Positions 22,446 to 34,079 of a stretch of 64,000 nucleotides of DNA are shown piece by piece. The DNA lies in NCBI GenBank assembly GCA_021613375.1, contig CM038714.1:42853123-42917122 (forward strand). Direction: 5' to 3'. Position numbers and translations under genes: made by a program. The DNA is from Megaleporinus macrocephalus (lineage: Eukaryota; Chordata; Actinopteri; Characiformes; Anostomidae). Every line of letters begins with the position of its first letter. Positions within the stretch are counted from its first letter, which is position 1. The notes below the pieces were generated by a model, which was not told where the DNA came from, did no database searches, and worked only from the letters and a program-made list of their open reading frames with translations.

Positions 22446-25045
22446 TGTGCTGACTATGACGCAGGGGGTCCACTAGTAGTCGTTTGTTGTAGCTGTTTAG
22501 TGTGAACCTTTGGAGTTGCCGTAGTTCAGTTCTCAGTCTAGTACTACAGAGAAGCAAATCCTTCTCATAGTGCTCATAGTTAGGTCATAAAAACATATGT
22601 CTGTAAGTACTTATCTTTGTTTTCTTAATATGATGGTTACTTAAATGCATTACAATGTGGAAGTTGTGGGTTTTGTGAGGGTATCATTGTGTATTTACAT
22701 GGTAGAAAAAAGCGCTAATTTGTTAGCATTTCTATAGAAAATTCTGTTCATATTAGCATCAGGCTAAACAGTGGTAAAGCTATGGTTAATGTAAATTCTA
22801 AATCTTTTGCTCAAAGTGTAATTTTATTTTTTGATATGTATGTCAAGATAGCGTAATGAACAAGCATTTGTGACACATATTTCATTTGTTTCAGTTTTAC
22901 AGTGTTTCTTCTAAGTAAAAATTCCAGTCATTGAGATCCTGTCTCTTGGAATTCTTTCGAAGACTGTTCGCTATCTGTTGAGCTACAGCATTTAAGCGGG
23001 GGCAGAATACATATGTATCATTTTAATTATTTAAATTTATCTTTGAGGTAAACTTTGAGCATGTAAACCTTTATTTTTAATAATTAGAATAATCCTTTTT
23101 GGAGGGCCCTCCAAAAGCCTTACAAATGAACTACATTTGGTTTCTATTTTTGATACTCTGTTATTATACAAATAAATAATAAAAGACCACATTTTCCAAG
23201 ACCATCTTTCAAGTTTCTCTGATCTTGTATTTCAGCCATTTCTCCCATCATCAAAAAGAAAAATGGTTTGATCTTCCTGCATACAACTTCTAGTCTATCA
23301 TGTAGCATCTCCATTGTTAGCTGTAGCCTGGGCTGTTCACCAGTCTTGACCTGGGTAAAATGAAACTGCATCTCAGAAATTTAATGAATGGAGCGAGACA
23401 AAACAAAGACAAAAAGAGGGCAAACAAATTTTGACCTTTCAGGTAAGTGTTGTAGTAACATAGGCTAGGTATAACAAGCACACTGGTAATGAGCAAGATT
23501 TGATTCAATTCAGGAAGCTGGCATAAAAAAAAACCCACTTATATAACACACAATGTTCAGTCTCAGTCCAGCAGCTAACCTGTAAAACACACACTGTTAG
23601 TTCCAGAAGCAACTACAGTCACTGAGGAACAGAGGGCAGCACCTTTTTTCTGAAGCAGCTTGAGACCAGGTAGTAGGCGCTCCAACATCAGAGGAAGTAT
23701 TTAATACAATTACAGTAAATACATTTAATTATATGGTTTATTTTTTCTCTTTTGAAATCCACTCTTCCCTGTGATGGCCCAATAAGTGCTGACACCCCCC
23801 ACTACCCAGAAGAACGAGTGGTTTAGAAAAGTAATGAATAAATGTTTTGAACAGAGACTAAATTCTCTAATAAGTTTAAGCGCATTTCTTACTGACCTGC
23901 AGCAAAATTGATTATTCAAAGGACACTTACTATTGATTGTCAGCTGTTGTACTAAGATACCCCACAAAGCAACACAGCAAAATGAGTACCACACAGTAAA
24001 TACCAAGTACCTCATATGTTGTGTAAATATATACATACACAACTCATAGGGTACTTGATGGTGATGACGTTTGGACCAATATATGTTTCAAAAATACACC
24101 TTAACTTGCTTTACCATTTTAGAACATGTCTGCCTTCACCTGTAAAGTTACTATTTTGGAGAAAAATGTCTTTCTTTGGGTAGTGATGAAATATTCTTCC
24201 CTGTGGCAGTTTTACAATGAGTCTTTCAAATAAGAGGCCTGTATTGAGCTGCCACTGCTGTTTTCATTTCAAACAACTGACTCACTGGGCTGCTGCTCAT
24301 ATTCAGTCAGTGGTGTATCCAGGACTTCCAGAAGGCCTAAAGTTTTTTTTTTCTCACAAAATTAGTCTATGCCTAGTGGAAGTTAAAACTGTGATTGGCT
24401 GATTCCCATTGTGACTGCATAATTATACTGACAGTTAATCTAACATAGACCTTTTCTGAAGACCGTAGCGCTTCCTTTCTGCACATACCTACCTACAACT
24501 ATGCAACAAAAAAATTATAAATATATAATACTTAAATATATAAGAGCTGCAGCTAAATAATACCTATAATTGGATCAAAGTCTGGAATAATATCTTGTTC
24601 TCATCAAGAAGTTCCACTCATCAATTGATCCACTTGAGGCTTATTTGCAGAACGTACACCACTTTTTTGAAGCAATATCAATATCAATAATTCATGCTAT
24701 CATGTATGCGGTTGCAAAGCACTTGCCATATGTTTTGGGACTGCCCTGCTATATTTAAGCCCTGGTCTAGGGCAGTCTCAGTTTTATTGGACTAGGTCTC
24801 AATATTGTAGTTTCAATCTACTTGTTTTTAATGACAGCAGTAGTTCAAGTGGTATTGGAAAGTGGGAAATGTGAATTGCATCCTGTATAAGTGGAAATCG
24901 CAATTGTACAGACCACAAAATCATATTTGGTGGGAAACCTGGGATTGTTCCTTAGGATACCTTTTGCCAGGATACCTTCACCTTTCCCCCAGTATTAAAA
25001 AAAAATAAAACTATGGTGAATATGGAAAAACTACTATTTCAGCAA
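22446..25045. other. Mostly unique AT-rich noncoding sequence
   Basis: A 20-bp perfect palindrome TTTTGGAGGGCCCTCCAAAA lies near 23097-23116. A possible decayed copy of the CCAATGAA-type miniature element lies around 24066-24170 (CCTGTAAAGTTACTATTTTG). No gene seen. Confidence 0.4.
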
Positions 25046-25320
25046 CACTCATACCAGAGCAACATGCTCTAACACGCCGCCACCACCATGTTAGTGACAC
25101 TGCAGTGCTGAGAATGATCCACCACCCAAATAGTACCTGCTCTATGGTGGTCCTGTGGGGTATGCAGGGACCAGATGTAACCAGTCTGTATCTGTAGAAC
25201 TACAAAGTGCTCCTATATGGTAAGTGGAGCTGATAGTGTAAATATATTGTATATCCTGAAACCTGGTTATAAATAACTAATCACCAATTTATTCTAGAAA
25301 TACATTCATACATATGGGAT
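25046..25320. mobile_element. Palindromic repeat family copy
   Basis: ACCAGAGCAACATGCTCTAACAC, GTGACACTGCAGTGCTGAG, AATGATCCACCACCCAAATA, GGTGGTCCTGTGGGG, then GTAAGTGGAGCTGATA: the canonical order of an interspersed repeat I recall from otophysan fishes. No protein coding. Confidence 0.85.
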
Positions 25321-25439
25321 CATTTCAGTTATTTGCATTTGTCTCTGAGATAAACTTGATATAAACAATATCAATCAAATGTGTTCAAACTTTTGACTGG
25401 CAATCTAGCCAGGTCCATAGCAGACTTAAATCACAGTTT

Positions 25440-25900
25440 GAGGTGACACCATTTTAAAGGCTGTGGCACACCGAGGAGGCCTCAGATAATTGCACAACTG
25501 CATGAGGCGAGGACACGTCCCAGTCCGCCTGTGCTACAAAATGAGAATCTGCCCATGTTTGTTCAAGTGCATATGAAAATATTCGATAAGCAGCGGGCGC
25601 TCAGTACAAAAATCAGCAATCACATAGCGAGTGGAGGGGGCAGAGCAAAGGTTAGTACATTCTCCCGGATAAATACAAGCAAGTGGATGAAGAGAAACCT
25701 CCACTTTTGTCATTGGCGGCTCAAGAGGACGATACAGGGATGGCGGAAAACAAAAGATGCCTCATTGACAGGGCAAATACGAGGCAAAACAACAATATGG
25801 CAGGTAAACAAGTGCGCAAACACAGAGCACTGTGATTTTTCACACTCTTTGAGTGCTGACATGGTTAAAGATCAACCACTGTTGACATTACTGTTGATGC
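25440..25900. promoter_or_regulatory. Candidate conserved noncoding element
   Basis: Complex block with AGATAATTGCACAACTGC, CAAGTGCATATGAAAATATTC, AACAAAAGATGCCTCATTG (SOX/TCF-like) and GGTAAACAAG (FOX-like). A 147-codon frame from 25531 crosses it but has no splice signals or recognised domain. Inference from texture. Confidence 0.33.
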
Positions 25901-25989
25901 TTTTTTATGGTTCTGTACCACATTTCACATGTAAATGGGTGCAAATAGGACAAAATAAATATATAAATAAATAAAAAAGGCGAATAAGC

Positions 25990-26604
25990 TTTGCATTTAC
26001 CTGCGGTGGAACAACTAGGCAGCGAGCAGTAGTCAGAAACAGGTAAACATGTTTTTTGTTATAATGATGCTGCCATAGACAATTAAATCATGCAAGAATT
26101 CTTTGGTCGAGAGTTCAGTTTAGTGGTTTTAAAGAGTTTCATGTAGCTTGTATTTATTGTTAAAATGTACTATTCATTCCCCAGTTCATACAGTCCAGGT
26201 CTGGAAAATAACCTGCAAAAATTACATATTTTGAATGTGTAGTCTACTGTCTACTTAGTCTATAGCAGTTTAGCTCCGCCCAATTAATGCTGAAGTTATA
26301 AAAAGGGTGTCTGTCTGGACTGTTTGTTGGATGATGTTTTCAGGAGAGTAGTTAATTTGAACAGAAATCATTTACACGTAGATATATGCTACCAAAGCAG
26401 AACTTTAGAAAGTCAGACTTTAATGCAACCAATGCAATTGTGGTTTAACTCTGCCCATTCATGCTAAAGTTTTTAAGTGGTTTTCAGTTTTGTTGAAGGA
26501 TGCTTCAAACAGAGTAGATGCTTCAAACAACCAAAGCAGAGGTTAGAGTTCAGTGCAACCAAAGAAGTTCTGCTTTGCATGCCAAAGTTTAACTTTTATT
26601 ATTT
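25990..26604. other. Unique noncoding stretch
   Basis: Only short local duplications (GGATGCTTCAAACAGAGTAG, GATGCTTCAAACAACC near 26500-26530). No gene seen. Confidence 0.35.
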
Positions 26605-26775
26605 ACATTTACAGTATATGGCAGATGCCAAATCCAGAGCAAATTACAGTTTACATTTACACAGGAAGGTAAGGGTAGTGTGTATGTCTATAGTGTAGTA
26701 TGGCTGCCCAAATGGTGAATTGAACCCTAGTCAACAGTCTAGAGAGCAGCATAACCCACTACTCTATACCAACCA
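26605..26775. mobile_element. Dispersed ATTTACAGTATATGGCAGATGC-type repeat
   Basis: TTACATTTACAG...GGCAGATGCCAAATCCAGAGC and the trailing GTGAATTGAACCCTAGTC match a very common fish interspersed repeat whose consensus has a GGCAGACGCTCTTATCCAGA core. The second copy in the window is at 38652-38810. Confidence 0.6.
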
Positions 26776-26879
26776 CTATATTACATTATATTATCTTATA
26801 GTTAAAAAGTCTATAACTGCTAGTTGTACCATGTATGACTATGAATGAGACAAATAAACTTTGATTTAATTGGATTTGA

Positions 26880-27689
26880 TTCATAACTACAAGAGGCTTG
26901 TCACCAAAACCTTGTGGTTTTCACTACAATGAATGCCAAAGGGCTTTGGTGGTGAGAAATAAACCAATATGAAACGTGAAGCACATGGGATAGATGTAAA
27001 CTAGTCCTGTACTTTGTCAGTATTCCAACTAGTCACTAGTAACTACTTTTCATTTGACCACACAAAGCCAGGTTCATGACCTCCCCTGCACATTGATATA
27101 GGAACTAAAATTAGATTGTCTATGCCTGCTGCTGTAAAACTAGTTAATTAGCCAATATTCGGTCTGGCACTCATCGGTTAAAATGTTAACTAGCTAGATA
27201 AATTGCATTTCTTGTCTTAATGGCTATGGCAGCTACAATGAAGAAGCCCAGCTGGTGTTCATTGACCTCACTATATCAACTATAGAGATGTTTCTGAAAC
27301 ATATAATGCTTCCTAGCCTGTCTCCCTAACCTGCAAGCTGAACTTCTAGCTATGGCATGGGTGCGAATGTAAGGCTGCTCTGGCTATGGCTTAAAATCCA
27401 CCAACAGTATAACAGCATTGCTACACATCCAGAGGTGTATGTGTGGCTAAACTCACTGTTGCCAATAACAGGTTAATGGCAATGATATTTATTGGATAAT
27501 TTGTACATTTATTTATCCTACAAGGAACATTTGTGATTTTTTGTTTAACTGAGTCCAATTCTAGAGCAGGCATAGCATCACCAGCAGATTGGCACACCAG
27601 CAGTTGTGAGACTTGAACCTGAAACCTTCTGGCAGCTCCATGTCTTCCAATCTAAAACTCTGCCGCGTATGTAAATATAAATAATATTG
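26880..27689. other. Unique noncoding stretch
   Basis: A tRNA-like B-box fragment (GTTGTGAGACTTGAACCTG, 27604-27622) hints at a decayed SINE. Nothing else recognised. Confidence 0.35.
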
Positions 27690-27990
27690 CACAGTGTCAT
27701 TACCTCATCGGTGAGGCCGGCAGTGAGCTTATAAGGTGGTTGTTTACAGCAGACTAAATGCTGGTGAAAAGAAGAGCGCTCAAGCTGTTTCGACTCAATG
27801 CCACCTTTGTTTTATGTGTTTCGCCTTAATGAATTCCCAAACCTTAATTAAGATCCCTGAGTGAAATGGCATACATCCCTATGGAGCATGTCTCCTTGAC
27901 TACGGAGGCTGGTACCTGAATACAGGAGGAGGTGATGCAACTGGGACTTGGATAAATGTGCTTTAGTTTGAAGAAAAAGAGGGTCTCATG
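27690..27990. promoter_or_regulatory. Candidate conserved noncoding element
   Basis: Complex block with GTCATTACCTCATCGGTGAG, GGTTGTTTACAGC (FOX-like), CGCCTTAATGAATTCCC and CCTTAATTAAGATC (paired homeodomain-like). Inference only. Confidence 0.32.
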
Positions 27991-28167
27991 GGAAGTGGGC
28001 ATTTTGCTCAGGTTAGCTTTGTTGAATGTGGGCCATGCGTTATATTTGTGCTCGTAGGTAGAATTGGACTCCTTTCAGTGGGATCGGAAGACATCCCATA
28101 ATGCATAGAGTCATGTAACTGTAACTGCTATAATATGAACTATGTAGTTATTGGTGTGTTTAAACAG

Positions 28168-28198
28168 CCCCGGACTTTGAAGGGTTAAAAGTCCGGGG
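28168..28198. repeat. Perfect 11-bp stem hairpin
   Basis: CCCCGGACTTT (28168-28178) and AAAGTCCGGGG (28188-28198) are exact inverted copies around a 9-nt loop. Confidence 0.9.
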
Positions 28199-28439
28199 TC
28201 TGACTGCTTGTGTATTCTGTCTTCTATGTTTTTTTTTATGGTTTTGCTAGAGATGGGTTTTTTCCACAAGCTGCATTAGATCCTTAGATGGGGGGAAAAG
28301 CACTTGTCAGCAAATCCTGTGAAAATAATTTCAGCCTTGCTTGTAATAACATTGGAAACCTAAGACAGAAAGCTGATATTAAGAGGAAGGGAAAAAAAAG
28401 CAATTGAAAATAATAGACGGGGCAACTTCTATCTACACC

Positions 28440-28760
28440 ATAGACGGCTAAAGGGCAACTGAAGGAGGAAGCTGAATGAAGGGATGAAAGAGGGAGGAGA
28501 GGAGAGGTGGAATCCAATGTGATCTACACTCACCTCGGCACATTCCCAGGGTCGTAGAGAGCCAGGGTTATTTATAGAGCATCACACACACAGCCGCCCC
28601 GGGATACACATGCAAACCCCACTCAGTCTCAGGGCCTGTGACTTAATCTGAACATGACCTGAGATCACTTTCACTGCCAAACAGATTATGCAGCTCCAGG
28701 AGGAAGCCTGGCCTTTTTCTCTGCATGGATGTATTTATTTATTTATTTATTTATTTTATT
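28440..28760. promoter_or_regulatory. Candidate conserved noncoding element
   Basis: Complex, CpG-bearing block with GGGTTATTTATAGAGCATC (MEF2/HOX-like), ATACACATGCAAACCCC (octamer-like) and CAAACAGATTATGCAGCTCC. It ends in (TTTA)n at 28732-28760. Confidence 0.3.
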
Positions 28761-28860
28761 TGCTGGCATCATGTGAGCACCTCCCTGATGACATAGTGGT
28801 GTTGCTTAAAGCTGGTACAGAGGACAAAGTTGTGAATACTTATTGCTATTGACATTATTT

Positions 28861-28955
28861 AAAACCATTTTAATAAATACATGTATGATATTATATTTAA
28901 TAATAATAATTACTATAATAATATTAAATAATTATATTTAATTATATTTAATTTA
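28861..28955. repeat. AT-rich (TAATAATTA)-type low complexity
   Basis: Almost pure A/T sequence with ATTATATTTAATTATATTTA words. Confidence 0.85.
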
Positions 28956-30251
28956 ATTTTGGGTAGTGCTACGTGCCTGGGCTCAATAGATACACTGTAT
29001 CTGGTCCAGTGTATCTGTTTCATTGGTTGTCTGCCTACGCCTACTAGTTTTGCTGACCAATTAACACACGGCTTAGTAGGAGCGGCTTTAAAAGCAGTCT
29101 GGCAAAGATTGACAAGTAGGCTAGGGAAACATGCTCTATCATTTGCAGCTATGTAAACTATGTTTCTTGTAATTGCAAGCTTTGTATTCTCATTGTTGCT
29201 ACCTTTCTGTGCAATCTTGAGCACCAGACCCACGCTAGCTTTGTAACTTGCCGCATTAAGCTTTATACCCCTTTGCTTCCTGTAGTTAGCTCATATAATT
29301 CTTTCTATTGATTCATTTACTCATGCCAGCTAGGCATTTTTAATATAAGGCATGCTTACACTAGGCCTTGGAGACCTCGTACCATGCCCAAGCACAAATG
29401 CTCCTCTCTTCCCACTCCTCCGCCGGCCTACGCTCACATCGCACGTAATGTTCTAGGCCCGATCAGGCTTACATCATTGATCCGAGGGTAATTAATAGTC
29501 ATAATCTAGCTTTGCCGGGATGCACATGCCAAAAATGATGCAATCGTAGTGCTTACACACTATGCACTGGCCCCACGTGATATTCAGTCGTTGGCGTGTG
29601 TCCATACACGTACACTCGCCGTTCACCGTGCGGGACGAGGTTTATTCAAACAGAGCTGGTGCGTGTATGATGGCTGTATCATATCAGCTCACAGAGAATA
29701 CTGCAGTGACGGAAAAGCTACTGTAAACAAGTTTTGCGCTACACTTGGCTGCCCAAACGTTTTCTAAGAAGCCATGCAGCTTCTGAATGATCCGAAGGTC
29801 TGATTTGCCAGATTCTTGTTCGAATTCTGTCCTTCCTCCTTTAATGGTGCGGCAGTTACTTTCTCGGAAAGTAGAGCTGAGGGATCCCTTTGCTGTTATG
29901 TTTGTTTAATGAGACAGATACAGCATTTGACTGTTCTTGTTTTGTGCTTGTGCATGGTTACCAATCAAACTAGAGACATACTGTGGCTAAGTCCAACTGA
30001 ACCATGACCGGGCCCGGTGCGGTTCAATCACACTAGCCAAATGGGGGTTCAAACGTGCTTGGGCACGGTACAGATCACCTACTGGAAGTACATTCTTACC
30101 TTAGCCTTGCCTGTAAACATACACCAACTCTGCTTGTTAACACATACTGGCTTTATTAGCTTTGCTATGCTGGCTACCTTTGCATGGCAGGGCTTTTCAG
30201 GGACCTGGACAGGAAGCATGTGTGTGCTCAGACATTTCACAGCACGTAGCC

Positions 30252-30255
<4 letters not shown>
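28956..30255. other. Noncoding, partly GC-richer around 29390-29560
   Basis: The 29390-29560 part (with GGGTAATTAATAGTCATAATC) has weak enhancer-like texture. No gene or clear repeat otherwise. Confidence 0.3.

Positions 30256-30348
<93 letters not shown>
30256..30348. repeat. (AT)n microsatellite, 93 bp
   Basis: Uninterrupted alternating A/T. Confidence 0.98.
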
Positions 30349-30349
<1 letters not shown>

Positions 30350-30734
30350 AAGGTAAGGTGACTGCCAACCTCTTATTTATCTTTTTGCTTTATGTTGGAC
30401 CAGAGTAGGTAGCCTTGTATTTACTATTAAGTGAGCTAGGGTTCTTCTTTGGTTTCTTGTTTTTTTAAATTATTTATATCCCTTTGCCGCCGTCCCAATC
30501 TCCTTTATGCCTTTTCTTCCATCTGTAAATATCATTAATTGTGTAAATAATCCTATTTTGTGTGGCTTTATTGATGAATCAACATTAAATGTGTTTTATT
30601 GGTGTGCATTAAAAAAGATAGAAGCTGTAAGCTGTGCTTGAGTTGTTCTGCCCTGATTCACATTCCACACTTCATATTTAAACCATATGGTATTGACCCC
30701 AATTTCCCTTAGACCGCGTACGGGGTCGTAAGAG

Positions 30735-30895
30735 ATAGGCTTGTGACATAAAACTCCATTAGCACCGCTGTGTCTGAATCTCTTGTACCAGCCCGGCGCA
30801 CACTTGCCATCGCCATCCCAGTGTCTCTGCAGTGCTGAGAATGATCCGCCATCCAAATCACACCTTCTTTGAAGGTCACAGAACTTCAGATAGTC
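30735..30895 (-). mobile_element. Palindromic repeat family copy
   Basis: Reading the minus strand gives GGATGGCGGATCATTCTCAG, CACTGCAGAGACACTGGGATGG and CAGACACAGCGGTGCTAATG, in the family order seen at 55215-55325. This explains the apparently protein-like minus-strand frame here. Confidence 0.7.
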
Positions 30896-31159
30896 GACAG
30901 GTATGTAAGGAAAGTCGAGTTGTTGTTGACTAATTAATGATGATGTCCAAATAAAACCACAGGGGAAGGGAAAGCTTTGCAACAAGCTCCTTTAAAAACC
31001 ACATCGCTAGTCTACGAGGAAATGAAGATACAGAAACAGGATTGTCCGACCATCCGAGCTGAGATTCTAGCCTGCAATGAAGGTCCAGAGAAGTTTTGAT
31101 TCTGCTACTGTAACAGTAACCGACAGTACTCTTCAGGTAACTGGAGACATCCAACATCT

Positions 31160-31510
31160 GATCTCTGAAGTGCTGTAGATCGCTGGAGAAGTGTAAGAAC
31201 CAGAGAACTCCACAATAAAGGCCTGCACGGGACTGATTTTGTAATCCTGCTTCCAGCCATTCCTGATAGAATTCCTGCTTCCATCAAAAATTGATAACAT
31301 TTGTCCTGCTCCCACCTGCAGTCTCAAACCAGGACATGACATCCAAAATATGGCCATTCTCTCTTGAAATAATCACGCCTGGGAATGACTGCTGTATGTT
31401 AGACTTGCCACTAGTTGGCTTGATTGTACTGTATTGGTCTTCACTTACAGCACTTTCCACGGCTGAGGATGACTGACCGCCTGAAGGCTCTGCCAATTCT
31501 GTAGCACGCT
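31160..31510. other. Probable decayed repeat, family unknown
   Basis: Phrases such as TTGTCCTGCTCCCACCTGCAG (31302-31322), echoed as TTGTCCTGCTCCTGCAGGTA at 32470-32489, suggest repeat ancestry. Minus-strand frames with shifts are present, but no domain is recognised. Confidence 0.3.
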
Positions 31511-31646
31511 AATGCAATTCATGTGTTGCTCACATGATGGGTCACTTCATGACTATCTATAATATATTAATTAGCTGTGTTTCCTTCTATGTTATTTATG
31601 CTAATTATTGCAAGTTAAATTAATCAGCAGAATCTTTCTGCATGTA

Positions 31647-32468
31647 CAGTACCGCTCAAAAGTTTAGGATCACTTTAGAATTTCATTTCATGCAATTTCC
31701 ATGCAATTCACAAACAATATTGTCCATTTCACAATATATTTAATAGGGGTGTAAAAAAATATCGAATATCGGGATATTATGTTTAGTGATATGGTATCGA
31801 TTCTCAAAAACAGTATCAATACACATATTCCTGGCAGACAGTAAATCATTGTGTGTTGTGTTTAAACCTCTGACCACTAGATGTCAGTGTTGTAATCCAT
31901 TTTCAGCTCCACTCCAACATTAACAAGCAGCACAAGGGCGCAATGCTACTGTAAGCACTGACAAACCTGTTCATTTAGAGGTGTTTTTCAATAGGAGGAT
32001 TAGAAATATCGCAATATATCACTTTGCTTGCAGTATCGCAATATATCACAATATATTGAATCACAGTACGTATTGTATCGCCAGGTTCTTGCCAATACAC
32101 AACCCTAATATTTAAGTGTATCAGATGATTTTTAAAGAATAAAAAAATTTGTATTAAAGCCTATTTTTGTATAGAGGCTTATTTTGCATATAGTTCTATT
32201 ATCAGTAATTCTCAGTCCTCTGTCTAAATCTCCTGGTACGACCACCAATCCAAGTTAAGGATGTTATTGGACTAATTGGTTGTTAGGACACTGTTACTGA
32301 ATTGTGATGAACAGATGAAAAACCTTCTACTAATAAGTGAGTATAAAAGGGAGAACAACATTCTAGGTTCTTTAGAGACCCGTCAGTCCATTGTTGTGTT
32401 AAGGAAGGAAGATACTCCATTGAAAACAAGAACATTTGACTGTGGTCCCAAACTTTTGAGCGGTACAT
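31647..32468. mobile_element. Tc1/mariner-type MITE carrying a nested hAT MITE
   Basis: Left terminus CAGTACCGCTCAAAAGTTTA preceded by TA (31645-31646). Right terminus CCAAACTTTTGAGCGGTAC is its inverted copy with slight end decay. Removing the nested element leaves about 450 bp with no transposase, so it is nonautonomous. Confidence 0.8.
31744..32107. mobile_element. hAT MITE with exact 8-bp target duplication
   Basis: Begins TAGGGGTGTAAA and ends ...ACACAACCCTA (inverted). Flanked by perfect ATATTTAA repeats at 31736-31743 and 32108-32115. The interior is rich in ATATCG and ATATCAC words, typical of a fish hAT miniature family. Confidence 0.9.
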
Positions 32469-32689
32469 GTTGTCCTGCTCCTGCAGGTACTGGAGCTTAA
32501 CACATGAAATGTAATCCTGTGCCACAAGGTATTATGAACTTACATAGGAAAGTAAATCTCTACTCCACAGAAAATCAAAGATATTGACTGGCTCCTCATC
32601 TATTGTCTTCTCTGAGGCGTCCATGTGGTGTCATATTCATGTGGTTAGCGACTACTTCTACATGACTGTCTCCGAGTACTGCGGTTGAC

Positions 32690-32815
32690 AAATTGACTAA
32701 TCACCTGGTCTATGCAACCCTCGCTCTGTGGTGGTCCTGAGCTGGTAATATGGGCAGTCAATGAGAGGTGCACATAATGAAGTGGCCAGTCAGTTTACAA
32801 CTTCCGGTTTGACTC
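32690..32815. mobile_element. Weak fragment of the palindromic repeat family
   Basis: CTCGCTCTGTGGTGGTCCTGAG and ACATAATGAAGTGGCCAGTC match parts of the family, strongly decayed. Confidence 0.4.
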
Positions 32816-33010
32816 AGCATGGAGTAGGCGTGCCTTAGGGGTCCCCCCGGAGCTAAGAGTTTTTTTGGTTTTTTTTTAAAAGACACTAACTTTTAATTTT
32901 GTGTTGTTTTTGGTTCGTGATTTGTCGCAACGCAATGCCTCCTAAAGTGAATAAAGCAATCTCTTATCCAGCCGATGGTACAAGCTACATCCTCCCTCGC
33001 TCGTGATGCT
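32816..33010 (+). mobile_element. Possible L1 5' region and ORF1 start
   Basis: A GC-mixed leader leads to an ATG (32936) with MPPKVNKAIS and an early stop. It lies upstream of the L1 ORF1 remnant on the same strand and across the minisatellite, so it could be the 5' part of the same element. Weak evidence. Confidence 0.3.
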
Positions 33011-33079
33011 ATCCCAGCAGTAGTAGCATATTTAATTTTTTTTTAATTATTTTTATATTTGCTGATGTGTGGGTTTGGG

Positions 33080-33910
33080 GAGCAAGGGTTGGGGTGATTT
33101 GAAGAAGGTTGGGGTTTATTGTAGGAGGTTGGGGTTGATTTAGGAGGTAGGGTTTGATTGTAAAAAGGTTGGGGTTTATTGTAGGAGGTTGGGGTTGATT
33201 GTTGGAGGTTGGGGATGATTGTAGGAGGTAGGGTTTGATTGTAGGAGGGTTGGGGTTTATTGTAGGAGGTTGCGGTTGATTGTAGGAGGTTGCGGTTGAT
33301 TGTAGGAGGTTGGAATGGTTGATTGTTGGAGGTTGGGGTTGATTGTAGGTGGTTAGGGTGATTGTAGGAGGTTGGGGTTGATTTTTGGAGGTTGGGGTTG
33401 ATTGTAGGAGGTAGGGTTTGATTGTAGGAGGGTTGGGGTTTATTGTAGGAGGTTGCGGTTGATTGTAGGAGGTTGGGGTTGATTGTAGGAGGTTGGAGTT
33501 GATTGTAGGTGGTTAGGGTGATTGTAGGAGGTTGGAATGGTTGATTGTAGGAGGTTGGGGTTGATTGTAGGAGGTTGGGGTTGATTGTAGGAGGTTGGAA
33601 TGGTTGATTGTTGGAGGTTGGGGTTGATTGTAGGTGGTTAGGGTGATTGTAGGAGGTTGGAATGGTTGATTGTTGGAGGTTGGGGTTGATTGTAGGTGGT
33701 TAGGGTGATTGTAGGAGGGTTGGGGTTCATTGTAGGAGGTTGCGGTTGATTGTTGGAGGTTGGGGTTGATTGTAGGAGGCTGGGGATGATTGTAGGAGGT
33801 TGGGGTTGATTGTAGGAGGTTGGGGTTGATTGTAGGAGGTAGGGTTTGATTGTAGGAGGTAGGGTTTGATTGTAGGAGGTAGGGTTTGATTGTAGGAGGT
33901 TGGGGTTGTT
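33080..33910. repeat. 20-bp minisatellite, about 40 units, G-rich
   Basis: Tandem array of GATTGTAGGAGGTTGGGGTT, with variants GGTAGGGTTT, GGTTGCGGTT, GGTGGTTAGGGT, and longer units ending GGTTGGAATGGTT. Composite blocks recur near 33300-33530 and 33530-33720. The plus strand has repeated GG-AGG-GGGG spacing compatible with G-quadruplexes. The complementary strand lacks stops in several frames, which creates a spurious N/P/T/Q-rich ORF. Confidence 0.97.
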
Positions 33911-34079
33911 CTTCATAGCCATCTGTTGTCATGCTGCCATCAGTCCGGTCTCTTCCGTCCTCGACCTCCACCACGCCTCCCTTTTCCTCCAAAACTGCCT
34001 CTCTCCATTTGTGGAAGGAACCCAGAAGAGGTTTCATGTTGTTGCGGCGGTCACCTTAGACATCGCAGCGCTGTCTTAA

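Noticed and set aside
25531..25974. 147-codon plus-strand frame as a gene
   Set aside because: No splice signals, signal peptide or family resemblance; overlaps a candidate noncoding regulatory block.
30596..30985. 129-codon minus-strand frame that looked like a cysteine-containing protein
   Set aside because: A large part is explained by an antisense copy of the palindromic CACTGCAGTGCTGAGAATG repeat; the remainder has no recognised domain and frameshifts.
33080..33910. Possible CRISPR-like array
   Set aside because: Units are contiguous 20-bp tandem repeats with no unique spacers, and the window is vertebrate DNA.
33513..34037. 174-codon minus-strand frame rich in N, P, T and Q
   Set aside because: It is the complement of the 20-bp minisatellite; the unit lacks stops in several frames, so the frame is a repeat artefact.
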